A DNA stretch of 64,000 bases from Streptomyces sp. CB02980 (GCF_014451325.2 NZ_JACSCH020000028.1:1-64000), one strand, 5' to 3'; counted from the stretch's first letter, positions 19,074-27,761 are shown. Notes: generated by a model not told the origin, from the sequence alone. Program-made: numbers and translations.

Positions 19074-19106
19074 GCGGCGGGCCGGCGTTCACGTCCGGCC
19101 CGCCGC
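19074..19106. terminator. Bidirectional terminator between the antiporter and the betaine operon
   Basis: GCGGCGGGCCGG pairs perfectly with CCGGCCCGCCGC across a 9-nt loop. It is placed between two convergent stop codons (19067 plus, 19113 minus). Confidence 0.85.
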
Positions 19107-19112
19107 ACCCGG

Positions 19113-20087
19113 TCAGGACGGGAGCCACGTCCGCCAGGTGGCCTCGTTCTCCTTCACCCAGCGGCCCGCCGCCTCCTGCGGCGACAGCTTCTGGTCCGCG
19201 ATCATCAGGGCGACGTCGTTCTGCATGCCGGTCGTCCAGCGGAACCTCTTCAGGAAGGCGGCCGCGTCGCCTCCGCCGTCCGCGAAGCCGGCGTTGAGGA
19301 ACTTCTGCAGGGGCGTGTGCGGGTACGCGCAGGCCACCTTCTCCGGGTCGGCGTCGCAGCCCTCCTGGTAGGCGGGCAGCTTCACCTCCGTCATCGGGAC
19401 CTTCTCGAACAGCCACTGGGGCTTGTACCAGTAGCTCAGGAAGGGCTTCTTCTCCTTGGCGAACTGCTTGATCTGCGTGATCTGCGCCGCCTCCGAGCCC
19501 GCGAACACGACCTCGTAGTCGAGGTCCAGGTTGTTCACCAGCGCCTTGTCGTTCGTCACGTACGACGGGGAGCCGTCGAGGAGCTGGCCCTTGCCGCCGC
19601 TCTCCGCGGTGCGGAACTCGTCGGCGTACTTGTCGAGGTTCCTCCAGTCGGTGACGTCGGGGTGCCGCTCGGCGAAGTACGTCGGCACGAACCAGCCGAT
19701 GTGGCCGGTCACCCCGAGATCGCCGCCGCGCCTGATCGTGCCCTTGTCGTCGATGTACCGCTTCTCCTGCTCCGGGTGGCCCCAGTCCTCCAGGATGGCG
19801 TCCACCCGGCCCTGGCTGAGTGCGTCCCAGGCGGGTACCTCGTCGATCTGGACGGTGTCCACCCGGTAGCCGAGCTTGTGCTCGAGAAGGTACTGGGCGA
19901 CGGCGACGTTGGCCTGCGCGCCCACCCACGACTGCACGGAGAGCGTGACGGTACGGGAGCCCTTCGCATCGGCGTACGGGGAGGACTGGCGGGTCATGTC
20001 GGCGGCGCCGCAGCCCGTGAGGCCCGCCGCCAGGGCAGCGGCGGTCACGAGTGCGGAGCCGCCGAGTGCGATACGTGTGCGAGCCAT
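19113..20087 (-). CDS. Glycine betaine/choline ABC transporter substrate-binding lipoprotein
   Basis: A 324-residue extracellular binding protein. The signal sequence ends in the lipobox LTGC (Cys26). The mature part is of the OpuAC/ProX type: VTLSVQSWVGAQANVAV at the start, EVPAWDALSQGRVDAILEDWGH, and tryptophan/tyrosine-rich segments such as SYWYKPQWLFEK that could form an aromatic box for a quaternary ammonium. It is the last gene of the operon, starting one base after the permease stop, so it is co-translated. It delivers choline or glycine betaine to the fused permease; the enzyme genes in the operon favour choline. Confidence 0.94.
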   Translation of the reverse strand: MARTRIALGGSALVTAAALAAGLTGCGAADMTRQSSPYADAKGSRTVTLSVQSWVGAQANVAVAQYLLEHKLGYRVDTVQIDEVPAWDALSQGRVDAILEDWGHPEQEKRYIDDKGTIRRGGDLGVTGHIGWFVPTYFAERHPDVTDWRNLDKYADEFRTAESGGKGQLLDGSPSYVTNDKALVNNLDLDYEVVFAGSEAAQITQIKQFAKEKKPFLSYWYKPQWLFEKVPMTEVKLPAYQEGCDADPEKVACAYPHTPLQKFLNAGFADGGGDAAAFLKRFRWTTGMQNDVALMIADQKLSPQEAAGRWVKENEATWRTWLPS

Positions 20088-20088
20088 C

Positions 20089-22062
20089 TCAGGCCCCCTT
20101 TCCGGCGAGGTCGCGGCGCTGCGTCGGCTGGGTGACGCGGTCGAGCATCAGACCGAGGCAGACGATCGCCGCGCCGGCGACCAGACCGGTGGCCAGGTCG
20201 CCCTGGGCGAGACCGAACACCGCGTCGTAGCCGAGCGCGCCTCCGCCCACGAGGCCGCCGATGACGACGACGGCGAGGACCAGCACCACGCCCTGGTTGA
20301 CGGCGAGCAGCAGCGCGGGGCGTGCCAGCGGCAGTTGGACCTGGAACAGCTGCTGCCGTCCGGTCGCGCCGAGCGAGCGCGAGGACTCCATGGCGGCCGG
20401 GTCGACCCCGCGTACGCCCTGGGCCGTGATCCGTACGACGGCGGGCAGCGCGTAGACCACGGCGGCGGCGACCGCCGGGGCGCGGCCCACGCCGAAGAGG
20501 GCGACCACGGGAATCAGGTACACGAACTGCGGCATGGTCTGGAAGACGTCGAGCACCGGGCGCAGTGCGCGTCCGAGCCGCGTGCTGCGGGCCGCGGCGA
20601 CCCCCAGCGCGACGCCGAGCACCAGTGTCACGGCGACGGCGGCCAGGACCTGCGACAGGGTGTCGAGCGCCGGGGCCCAGACGCCCAGCACCCCGATCGC
20701 CGCCATCGCGAGGACGGCGGTCAGGGCGGTGCGCCAGGTGCCGATGAGGAGGGCGAGGGCGCCGACGGTCAGCAGGACCGACCACCAGGGCAGCCACTGG
20801 AGGCCGTCGCGCAGGGGGTTGAGGACCCAGGTGGTGAACCGGCCCGCCCAGTCGGCGGTGCCGCCGACGAGGGGCACTCCGGAGTAGAGGTGGGCGGTCA
20901 TCCAGTCGACGGCCGTGTTGACGGGCTCGGCCATGTCGAGCGTCCACGCGTCGGGCCAGCCGAGGCGGTCGGTCAGCCGGCCCGCGACGGCGACGACGGC
21001 GGTCGCCACGAGGGCGACGGCCCAGCCCAGGCGGGCCCGGCGGGCCGGCGGCGTACCGATCCGCTCGCCGGCCGCGGCGGTGACCCGGTCCAGGACGATG
21101 GCGAGGAGCACGATCGGCACACCGGCGGCGAGCGCGGCACCGACGTCGACGGAGGCCAGGGCCTGGTAGACGCGGTCGCCGAGACCGCCCGCGCCGATGA
21201 CGGACGCGATGACGGCCATGCCGAGCGCCATCATGATCGACTGGTTGACGCCGAGCAGGAGCTCCTTGCGGGCCAGCGGCAGCCGGGCCGTCAGCAGTCG
21301 CTGCCTGCCGGTGGCGCCGAGGGACGCGGCGGCCTCCATGACGCCCGCGTCCGCGCCGCGCAGCCCGAGCGCGGTGAGCCGGGCCATGGGCGGGGCGGCG
21401 TAGACGACGGTCGCGAGGACGGCCGCGGGGACGCCGATGCCGAAGACGAGGACGACGGGCAGGAGGTACGCGAAGGCGGGCAGCACCTGCATGGTGTCGA
21501 GGACCGGCCGCAGGATCCTGTCCATGCGGTCCGACAGGCCGGCGGCCAGGCCGAGGAGACCGCCGAGCAGTACGGACGCGGCGACGGCGACGACCATCAG
21601 GGCGAGCGTCTGCATGGTGGGGACCCACATGCCGAGCAGTCCGCAGGCGCCGAAGGCGGCGACGGAGGTCAGCGCGAGGCGGAGGCCCGCGACCCGCCAG
21701 GCCAGCAGCCCGGCGGCGGCGGTGACGCCGGCCCAACCGAGGGCGAGCAGCAGCAGGTACACCGCGCGGACGGACACGACCACGACGTTGCTGACGTGCC
21801 CGAGGAAGTAGAGGAACAGCGGGTGGCCGTCGCGGTTGTCGATGATCCAGTCGCTGGTGCGCTCCAGCGGCCCGGACAGGTCGACGGCGAGCGACGCCGG
21901 CCAGCTTCCGCCGCCCAGGAGCACGGCTCCGAGGACGAGGGCGACGGCCGCGCCGGCGCCGATCAGCCGGCCGCGGTGGCGCGCGAGCGCGCGCAGCGCA
22001 CCGGGCGCGGCGTCGGAGGGGGTCGTCGGGCGGGGAGGAGCGGGGGTGACGGTGGCGGTCAT
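20089..22062 (-). CDS. Glycine betaine/choline ABC transporter permease, two permease domains fused
   Basis: A 657-residue membrane protein that is an internal duplication. Each half contains a binding-protein-dependent permease domain with the same conserved block: LGATGRQRLLTARLPLARKE (~250-270) and LGATGRQQLFQVQLPLARPA (~570-590), each followed by VNQ and a Gly-rich helix. Most ProW/OpuAB proteins are half this size and dimerise; here one chain should form the pore. The ATG at 22062 overlaps the stop of a candidate 60-residue ORF (ATGA). A longer reading to 22287 would add an Arg-rich non-family stretch. Confidence 0.93.
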   Translation of the reverse strand: MTATVTPAPPRPTTPSDAAPGALRALARHRGRLIGAGAAVALVLGAVLLGGGSWPASLAVDLSGPLERTSDWIIDNRDGHPLFLYFLGHVSNVVVVSVRAVYLLLLALGWAGVTAAAGLLAWRVAGLRLALTSVAAFGACGLLGMWVPTMQTLALMVVAVAASVLLGGLLGLAAGLSDRMDRILRPVLDTMQVLPAFAYLLPVVLVFGIGVPAAVLATVVYAAPPMARLTALGLRGADAGVMEAAASLGATGRQRLLTARLPLARKELLLGVNQSIMMALGMAVIASVIGAGGLGDRVYQALASVDVGAALAAGVPIVLLAIVLDRVTAAAGERIGTPPARRARLGWAVALVATAVVAVAGRLTDRLGWPDAWTLDMAEPVNTAVDWMTAHLYSGVPLVGGTADWAGRFTTWVLNPLRDGLQWLPWWSVLLTVGALALLIGTWRTALTAVLAMAAIGVLGVWAPALDTLSQVLAAVAVTLVLGVALGVAAARSTRLGRALRPVLDVFQTMPQFVYLIPVVALFGVGRAPAVAAAVVYALPAVVRITAQGVRGVDPAAMESSRSLGATGRQQLFQVQLPLARPALLLAVNQGVVLVLAVVVIGGLVGGGALGYDAVFGLAQGDLATGLVAGAAIVCLGLMLDRVTQPTQRRDLAGKGA

Positions 22063-22241
22063 CGGCCGCACCGCCCCATGGCATCGAGGGTGGTCGCGGC
22101 GCGCCGCGGCACCCGGTTCGGGGCACCGGTCGTGCCGCCACTCCACATTCGGGTCGCGATACCGGTGGCGCCGTCGGCCGCCGGCCGGATCACGGCAGCC
22201 GTCGTACCGCCCGGCGGCGGCCAGGTCGTATGGGCGTACAT
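22059..22241 (-). CDS. Candidate 60-residue ORF translationally coupled between ATPase and permease genes
   Basis: The ATG at 22241 overlaps the ATPase stop by one base (TGATG), and its TGA overlaps the permease ATG by four bases (ATGA), so it exactly fills the only gap in an otherwise gapless operon. The 60-aa product starts MYAHTTWPPPGG and is rich in Gly, Thr, Ala and Arg, with no transmembrane segment or recognisable domain. It may be a real small protein, or a spacer ORF whose translation simply carries ribosomes to the permease start. No homology can be claimed. Confidence 0.45.
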   Translation of the reverse strand: MYAHTTWPPPGGTTAAVIRPAADGATGIATRMWSGGTTGAPNRVPRRAATTLDAMGRCGR

Positions 22242-23311
22242 CAGGCCACCGCCTTCCCCGTCGCGGCCGGGACTCCGGCGACGACACCGAGGAGTCCCGC
22301 GTGGTCGACCACTCCGAGGCAGCGGCCGTTCTCGACGACCCGCACGTTGACGCCCGTACGGGCGACGGCCTCGATGGCCTCGTGGACGGTGGCGCTCGGG
22401 GCGAGCGCGGGGCCGGCCTCGCGCTCGTCGGCGAGCGCGGGGCGCATCGCCGAGCGGACGGTCAGCACCTGCTCGCGCGGCACGTCCCGGACGAAGTCCC
22501 TGACGTAGTCGTCGGCGGGGGTGCCGACGATCTCCTCCGGAGTGCCGAGCTGCACGATCCGGCCGTCGCGCATCAGCGCGATGCGGTCGCCGAGCTTCAG
22601 CGCCTCGCTCAGGTCGTGGGTGATGAAGACCATCGTGCGGCCCTCCTCCCGGTGCAGACGGACGACCTCCTCCTGCATGTCCCGGCGGATGAGCGGGTCG
22701 AGCGCGCTGAACGGCTCGTCGAACAGCAGGACTTCGGGGTCCACGGCGAGCGCGCGGGCCAGTCCGACCCGCTGCTGCTGGCCGCCGGACAACTGGCTCG
22801 GCCTGCGGTGCTCCATGCCCTCCAGGCCGACCTTGGTGACGAACTCGGCGGCACGCTCGCGCCGTTCGGCACGTCCCAGGCCCTGGATCTCGAGCCCGTA
22901 CGCGACGTTGTCGAGCACCGTCCGGTGCGGGAGCAGTCCGAAATGCTGGAAGACCATGGCCGCCCGGTGCCGGCGCAGCTCGCGGAGCCGGCCGGCGTCC
23001 ATGGACAGCACGTCCTCGCCGTCGATGGAGAGGGTGCCCGAGGTCGGTTCGATGAGCCGGGTGAGACAGCGGACGAGGGTCGACTTGCCCGAGCCGGAGA
23101 GGCCCATGACGACGAAGACCTCGCCCTTGCGGACGTCGAAGGAGACGTCCCGGACGGCGGCGGTGCAGCCGGTGCGCTCGCGCAGCTCCGTGGCGTCGAG
23201 CGGGGCGAGCTCCTTGTCCGCGGGCACGCGGTCGGCCTTCGGACCGAAGACCTTCCACAGCTCGCGTACGGAGAAGACGGGTTCGGCGGTGTCCTGCGTC
23301 GGGTCGTTCAT
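22241..23311 (-). CDS. Glycine betaine/choline ABC transporter ATP-binding protein with C-terminal CBS region
   Basis: A ProV/OpuAA-type ATPase of 356 residues. Walker A GLSGSGKST is at ~70-78, the signature LSGGQQQR at ~174-181, Walker B VLLFDEP at ~194-200, and the switch His in FITHDLSEA. About 75 residues after the nucleotide-binding domain resemble a CBS regulatory region, as in osmoregulated OpuA systems that sense ionic strength. It starts with the ATG at 23311, overlapping the GMC oxidoreductase stop by four bases (ATGA). It energises the fused permease encoded next. Confidence 0.95.
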   Translation of the reverse strand: MNDPTQDTAEPVFSVRELWKVFGPKADRVPADKELAPLDATELRERTGCTAAVRDVSFDVRKGEVFVVMGLSGSGKSTLVRCLTRLIEPTSGTLSIDGEDVLSMDAGRLRELRRHRAAMVFQHFGLLPHRTVLDNVAYGLEIQGLGRAERRERAAEFVTKVGLEGMEHRRPSQLSGGQQQRVGLARALAVDPEVLLFDEPFSALDPLIRRDMQEEVVRLHREEGRTMVFITHDLSEALKLGDRIALMRDGRIVQLGTPEEIVGTPADDYVRDFVRDVPREQVLTVRSAMRPALADEREAGPALAPSATVHEAIEAVARTGVNVRVVENGRCLGVVDHAGLLGVVAGVPAATGKAVA

Positions 23312-24834
23312 CGTCGGGTGCCTCCCAGCAGGTCCACGCATTTCTCGCCGACCATGAGGACGCCGATCATCGGGTTGACGGCGGTCATGGTCGGGAAGAC
23401 GGACGCGTCGGCGATCCGGATGCCGTCGAGGCCCCGGATCCTCAGATCGGGTGCGACGACGGCGAGTTCGTCGTCGGCGGAGCCCATCCGGCAGGTGCCG
23501 GCCGGGTGGTAGACGGTGTGCGCGACGTGGCGGGCGTACGCGCTGAGCTCCTCGTCAGAGGTGACCTCGGGTCCCGGGCACACCTCGCGCTTCAGCCATC
23601 CGGCCAGTGGTTCGCTCGCCGCGATCTGCCGGGCGATGCGGATGCCGTCGACGAGCGTCCGGCCGTCGTAGTCGTCCTCGTCGGTGAAGTACCGGAAGTC
23701 GAGCGCGGGCTTGACCTCGGGGTCGGCGCTCGTGAGGTAGAGCCGGCCGCGGCTGCGCGGCTTGGGGATGTTCGGGGTCATGGACACGCCGTGCGGGGGC
23801 CGTTCGTAGCCGATCCGCTCGGGGTTGTCGGTGAAGGGGATCTGGTAGAAGTGGAACATCAGGTCCGGCCCCTCGGACTCCGGGTCGCGGCGGACGAAGA
23901 GCCCGGCGTCGGAGTCCATCGCGGAGTTCTCCGGGATGGGGCCGTGCGTCTCCCACACGATGACCGACTCGGGGTGGTCGAGGAGGTTCTCCCCCACACC
24001 GGGCAGGTCGTGGACGACGGGGATGCCGAGCTTCTCCAGGTCCGCACGCGGGCCGATGCCGGAGTGCAGCAGCAGGCGCGGGGTGTCCACGGCCCCCGCG
24101 CACACCAGGACCTCGCGCCGGGCGCGTACGACGTGCTCTTCGCCCTCCTTGGTGCGGATGTGCACGCCGGTGGCGCGGGTGCCTTCGAGTTCGAGGCGGA
24201 ACGCCCAGGTCTCCAGGGCGATGTGCAGGTTCGGCCGGTCCAGGAACGGGTGCAGATAGGCGACCGAGGCGGACGACCGCTTGTTGTTCTCGGGGTGGTA
24301 GGCGAGGTCGAAGAAGCCGACGCCCTCGTGGAAGGGCTGCCGGTTGAAGCCCTCGACGCGCGGGACGCCGAGCGCGGTCTGCGCCGCGTCGACGAAGTCC
24401 CGGGCTATCGCGTTCCGGTCGGCCTCGTCGACGGGGACGATGTTGTTGCGCAGCCGGGCGAAGTACGGATCCATCGCCGCCGCGTCCCAGCCCTCGGCGC
24501 CGGCCTCGGCCCACTCGTCCCAGTCGGAGGGCAGCGGCTTGAACGCGATGAGGGTGTTGTGCGAGGAGCAGCCGCCGAGGACCCGCGCGCGGCTGTGGCG
24601 GATGTACGAGTTGCCGCGCGGCTGCTCGGTGGTGGGGTAGTCGTAGTCCAGCTCGCCGCCGAGCAGGCCCATCCAGCGGCGCAGGGTGAGGACGTCGTCG
24701 CGGCCGACGTCGCTGGGGCCGCCCTCGATCACGGCGACGGTGACGTCCGGGTTCTCGGTCAGCCGGGAGGCGATCACCGAACCGGCGGTGCCGCCGCCGA
24801 CGACGACGTAGTCGTACAGGTGCTGGTCGTTCAT
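23308..24834 (-). CDS. betA: GMC-family flavoprotein, choline dehydrogenase-like
   Basis: A 508-residue FAD oxidoreductase. The dinucleotide motif VVVGGGTAGSVIASRL is at the N-terminus (GGGTAG at 13-18), followed by the GMC signature with RVLGGCSSHN. The active-site pair is His443 (YHPAGTCRMG) and Asn487 (AVNPMIG). It oxidises an alcohol; the neighbours (betaine aldehyde dehydrogenase and a betaine/choline ABC transporter) argue for choline to betaine aldehyde. Both ends overlap neighbours by four bases (ATGA at 24831-24834 and 23308-23311). The symbol betA rests on context and family, not on a substrate-specific motif. Confidence 0.9.
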   Translation of the reverse strand: MNDQHLYDYVVVGGGTAGSVIASRLTENPDVTVAVIEGGPSDVGRDDVLTLRRWMGLLGGELDYDYPTTEQPRGNSYIRHSRARVLGGCSSHNTLIAFKPLPSDWDEWAEAGAEGWDAAAMDPYFARLRNNIVPVDEADRNAIARDFVDAAQTALGVPRVEGFNRQPFHEGVGFFDLAYHPENNKRSSASVAYLHPFLDRPNLHIALETWAFRLELEGTRATGVHIRTKEGEEHVVRARREVLVCAGAVDTPRLLLHSGIGPRADLEKLGIPVVHDLPGVGENLLDHPESVIVWETHGPIPENSAMDSDAGLFVRRDPESEGPDLMFHFYQIPFTDNPERIGYERPPHGVSMTPNIPKPRSRGRLYLTSADPEVKPALDFRYFTDEDDYDGRTLVDGIRIARQIAASEPLAGWLKREVCPGPEVTSDEELSAYARHVAHTVYHPAGTCRMGSADDELAVVAPDLRIRGLDGIRIADASVFPTMTAVNPMIGVLMVGEKCVDLLGGTRR

Positions 24835-26339
24835 GCCTGGTCCTTCGCCGTCGTGCCCGCGAACCAGCGCACGGGGCGTGGAGCGAGGTTCTGGTAGATG
24901 TGCTTGGCCTCGCGGTACTCGGCGAGGCCGCTGGGGCCCAGTTCGCGGCCGATGCCGGACTTGCCGAAGCCGCCCCATTCCGCCTGGGGCAGGTAGGGGT
25001 GGAAGTCGTTGATCCAGACGGTGCCGTGGCGCAGCCGGGCCGCGACCCGCCGGGCGCGGTCCGGGTCGGAGGTCCACACCGCTCCGGCGAGGCCGTACTC
25101 GGTGTCGTTGGCGAGGGCGACGGCCTCCTCCTCGGTGCGGAAGGTCTCCACGGTGAGGACGGGGCCGAAGATCTCCTCGCGGACCACGCGCATGCGGCGG
25201 TGGCACCGGTCGAGGACGGTGGGCCGGTAGAAGTAGCCGGGGCCGGCGGGGCGCTCGCCGCCCGCGCGCAGCACCGCGCCCTCGCTGAGGGCGGAGGCCA
25301 CGTACTCCTCGGTCCTCGCCACCTGGGCGGCGGAGACCAGCGGGCCACACTCGACGCCCTCGTCGGTGCCGCGGCCGAGCCGGATCAGTTCGGCCCGGCG
25401 GGCGAGCTCGGCGACGAAGCGCTTGCGCAGCGGCTCCTCGACGATGAGGCGGGAGCCGGCGGAGCAGACCTGGCCGCTGTGGATGAAGGCGGCGTTGAGC
25501 GCCTGGTCGACGGCGGTGTCGAAGTCCTCGGGTGTCGAGCAGGCGTCGGCGAACACGACGTTGGGGTTCTTGCCGCCCAGTTCGAGGGCGACCTTCTTCA
25601 CACTGTCGGCGGCGGCCCTGGCGACCTTCGTGCCGCTGACGAGACCGCCGGTGAAGGAGACCAGGTCGACGTCGGGGTGCTCGGCGAGCCGGGCGCCGAC
25701 GGTGTGGCCGGGGCCGGTGACGATGTTGGCCGCGCCGAGCGGCAGTCCGGCCTCCAGGAGGAGCTCGACCAGCACGACGGTGCTCAGCGGGGTGATCTCG
25801 CTGGGCTTGATCACGAACGTGTTGCCGGCGGCGAGGGCGGGCGCGATCTTCCAGCTGGCCTGGAGCAGCGGGTAGTTCCACGGCGTGATCAGGGCGCACA
25901 CCCCGACGGGCTCGTGCACGACGACGCTGCGGATGTCGTCCGAGCCGGCGTCGACGATCCGTCCGCCGTCCTCCTTCTCGACGAGGTCGGCGAAGTAGAG
26001 GAAGGCGTCGCGGACGCAGTCGACGTCGACGCGGCCCTCCTCGAGGGTCTTGCCCGCGTCCTGGCTCTCCAGGGCGCCGATCCGCTCGCGGTCGCGCTCC
26101 AGGAGGTCGGCGACCCGCCGCAGCAGGGCGGCGCGCTCGGCGACGGGCGTACGCGGCCAGGAACCGTCGTCGAACGCGGCTCGTGCCGCGGCCACGGCGT
26201 CGTCGGTGTCCTGGACACCGCCCTCCGCGACGACCGCGAAGGCGGTCGCGTCGACGGGGTCGATGATCTCGCGCGTGGCCCCGGACAGGGCTGCGCGCCA
26301 CTCTCCGCCCACATGGATGGTCTGTTGTGCTGCGGTCAC
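24831..26339 (-). CDS. betB: Aldehyde dehydrogenase, betaine-aldehyde dehydrogenase-like
   Basis: A 502-residue NAD(P)-dependent aldehyde dehydrogenase. Asn155 is in TPWNYP, the general base Glu253 in LELGGKNP, and the nucleophile Cys292 in SGQVCSAGSR. It is the first gene of the betaine operon and should convert betaine aldehyde to glycine betaine, the osmoprotectant. Its stop overlaps the start of the GMC dehydrogenase (ATGA). A 266-nt gap upstream, facing the divergent DUF1232 gene, must carry the operon promoter. No BetI-type repressor is adjacent, so regulation is unknown. Confidence 0.92.
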   Translation of the reverse strand: MTAAQQTIHVGGEWRAALSGATREIIDPVDATAFAVVAEGGVQDTDDAVAAARAAFDDGSWPRTPVAERAALLRRVADLLERDRERIGALESQDAGKTLEEGRVDVDCVRDAFLYFADLVEKEDGGRIVDAGSDDIRSVVVHEPVGVCALITPWNYPLLQASWKIAPALAAGNTFVIKPSEITPLSTVVLVELLLEAGLPLGAANIVTGPGHTVGARLAEHPDVDLVSFTGGLVSGTKVARAAADSVKKVALELGGKNPNVVFADACSTPEDFDTAVDQALNAAFIHSGQVCSAGSRLIVEEPLRKRFVAELARRAELIRLGRGTDEGVECGPLVSAAQVARTEEYVASALSEGAVLRAGGERPAGPGYFYRPTVLDRCHRRMRVVREEIFGPVLTVETFRTEEEAVALANDTEYGLAGAVWTSDPDRARRVAARLRHGTVWINDFHPYLPQAEWGGFGKSGIGRELGPSGLAEYREAKHIYQNLAPRPVRWFAGTTAKDQA

Positions 26340-26605
26340 GTCGCGTATGGCCTTTCGTTCCTCTGAGTCCCCCTGCCGGTGTCACCGGCGGTTCGGCCGC
26401 CTGCCCTGGGTTCCCGGATCCATGCGCGATGCGTTGCGGAGAGTGTTCTGAGTCACGCTTCAAGTAGGCCTAAACAGGGCATACCGCAGGTTGGCCGGTA
26501 CGTCGGCGGCCTCGGCCGATCACGCCGGGCACCGGGCCCGGCGTCGTACCCTGACAACCTGCGCACATCGGCGCGGCGGGAACCTCACGGAGGAAGGAGA
26601 GCAGC

Positions 26606-26947
26606 GTGGACGGCAACCTCTGGCTCATCGTGGCCCTGGTGCTCCTGCTCGTGGTGGCCGGATTCGCGGCCGTTCTGCTCGTACGTGTCCTCCGGACCCG
26701 CCGGCTCCTCGTGGACGCCGGTGTGCCGCTGCAGTCCAAGGCCCTGTTCTGGGCGGCGGTGGTCTACACGGTCTCGCCGGTCGACCTGATTCCGGACCCC
26801 GTCTACCTGGACGACATCGGCGTCCTCCTGATCGCCCTGCGGGCGCTGCACACGGCGGTCGCCAGGAGCAGGGCGACCCCCGGGGGCCTGCCCACGGGCC
26901 CGGACGCCCCGCTCAGTGGGGCGAGCAAGGTGCCGCCGCGTCCTTGA
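26606..26947 (+). CDS. DUF1232 (YkvA-like) small membrane protein
   Basis: A 113-residue protein. A hydrophobic segment (~5-27) is followed by the DUF1232 core, with the hallmark VSPVDLIPD at ~57-65 and a second hydrophobic stretch (DDIGVLLIALRAL). The function of the family is unknown. It starts with GTG at 26606, preceded by GGAGGAAGGAG. The C-terminal ~25 residues are Gly/Pro-rich and probably disordered. It is divergent from the betaine operon and convergent with the flavin reductase gene. Confidence 0.9.
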   Translation: MDGNLWLIVALVLLLVVAGFAAVLLVRVLRTRRLLVDAGVPLQSKALFWAAVVYTVSPVDLIPDPVYLDDIGVLLIALRALHTAVARSRATPGGLPTGPDAPLSGASKVPPRP

Positions 26948-26957
26948 GGACAGCACT

Positions 26958-26995
26958 GAGGCGCCCGACCTGGACTTCCGCCCGTCAGGCGCCTC
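26958..26995. terminator. Bidirectional hairpin between DUF1232 and flavin reductase genes
   Basis: GAGGCGCC pairs with GGCGCCTC; three more pairs (GAC/GTC) extend the stem after one mismatch. It lies between convergent stops at 26947 and 27073. Confidence 0.7.
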
Positions 26996-27072
26996 TCGGC
27001 CGAGTCGTTCGTCACACGGCGTAACCACCGTGTCCGGATGCGTCAGCCCCGCCGCTCCGTAGCCTGCGACGG

Positions 27073-27723
27073 TCAGGCCGTCGCGCCGACGGTCTCCGCC
27101 ACTCGCTCCTCACGCCCCGCCCGCTTCTCGTGCGGGAACAGCGCCAGGGGGGTCTCCCCCTCGAAGTACGTCGTCGCCCGGACCATCGCACGCTCGTCGC
27201 CGCGCACCTGGCCGGGGCGGGAGCCGTTGCCGAGGAGGACTCCGCCGAAGCGCATCCGCAGGTACGCCGCCGTGTTGTTGAGGGTGGTGGCCATTCCGTC
27301 GGCGACGGCCTCGTCCTCGTCCGCCATGGCCGCCACCGCCCACAGGGTCCGTCCCGCCATCCGCTTCTTGAAGTCCAGGCCGGGAACGCCGAGCCAGCCC
27401 GACCAGTAGTCGAGGTAGCGCTTCGTCTGGGCGGAGAGGGTGTACCAGTACAGCGGTGAGGCGATCACGATGTCGGTGGCCTCCATCGTGGCCTCCCGCA
27501 GTGTCCGTTCGGCCTCCGAGACCGGCCAGTCGCCCTCCTCGTGGCGGCCGTCCTGGAAGTCCGGCAACGGCAGCGCGTTCAGGTCGATCCATCGCTGCGG
27601 GACGTCTGCGGGCAGCGCGTCGGCGGCGGCCCTGGCGAGTATCTCGGTGTTGCCGTCGGCGCGCGAGCTGCCGAGCACGAACAGGAAGGAGCGGTCCGCG
27701 GGACGCGGGGAATGATTCGTCAT
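27073..27723 (-). CDS. NADPH-dependent FMN reductase / flavodoxin-like oxidoreductase
   Basis: A 216-residue flavoprotein. The FMN phosphate loop GSSRADGNT is at ~18-26, and SPLYWYTLSAQTKRYLD at ~90-106 is the second flavin-contact motif of the NADPH-dependent FMN reductase/NAD(P)H quinone oxidoreductase family. It probably reduces quinones or other electrophiles with NAD(P)H. It is divergent from a MerR regulator, and its promoter has the overlong 19-bp spacer typical of MerR activation (27731-27761). It starts with the ATG at 27723. Confidence 0.92.
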   Translation of the reverse strand: MTNHSPRPADRSFLFVLGSSRADGNTEILARAAADALPADVPQRWIDLNALPLPDFQDGRHEEGDWPVSEAERTLREATMEATDIVIASPLYWYTLSAQTKRYLDYWSGWLGVPGLDFKKRMAGRTLWAVAAMADEDEAVADGMATTLNNTAAYLRMRFGGVLLGNGSRPGQVRGDERAMVRATTYFEGETPLALFPHEKRAGREERVAETVGATA

Positions 27724-27730
27724 GGCTCGA

Positions 27731-27761
27731 CGCTAACCGTTGACACTGATGTCAAGGTCAA
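27731..27761 (-). promoter_or_regulatory. MerR-type promoter/operator of the flavin reductase gene
   Basis: On the minus strand, -35 TTGACC and -10 TTAGCG are separated by 19 bp. The perfect dyad TTGACA-TCAG-TGTCAA (27740-27755 on the plus strand) lies inside the spacer. This is the classic architecture for promoters activated by MerR-family proteins, which untwist an overlong spacer. The merR gene starts 33 bp away, divergently. Confidence 0.75.

Noticed and set aside
22063..22287. Longer N-terminus for the betaine permease
   Set aside because: The extra residues are Arg/Pro-rich, overlap the ATPase gene in another frame, and do not look like a permease leader.
19876..22350. An 824-codon plus-strand frame antisense to the betaine permease
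   Set aside because: Low-complexity Gly/Gln/Arg composition; the minus strand encodes a clear double permease.
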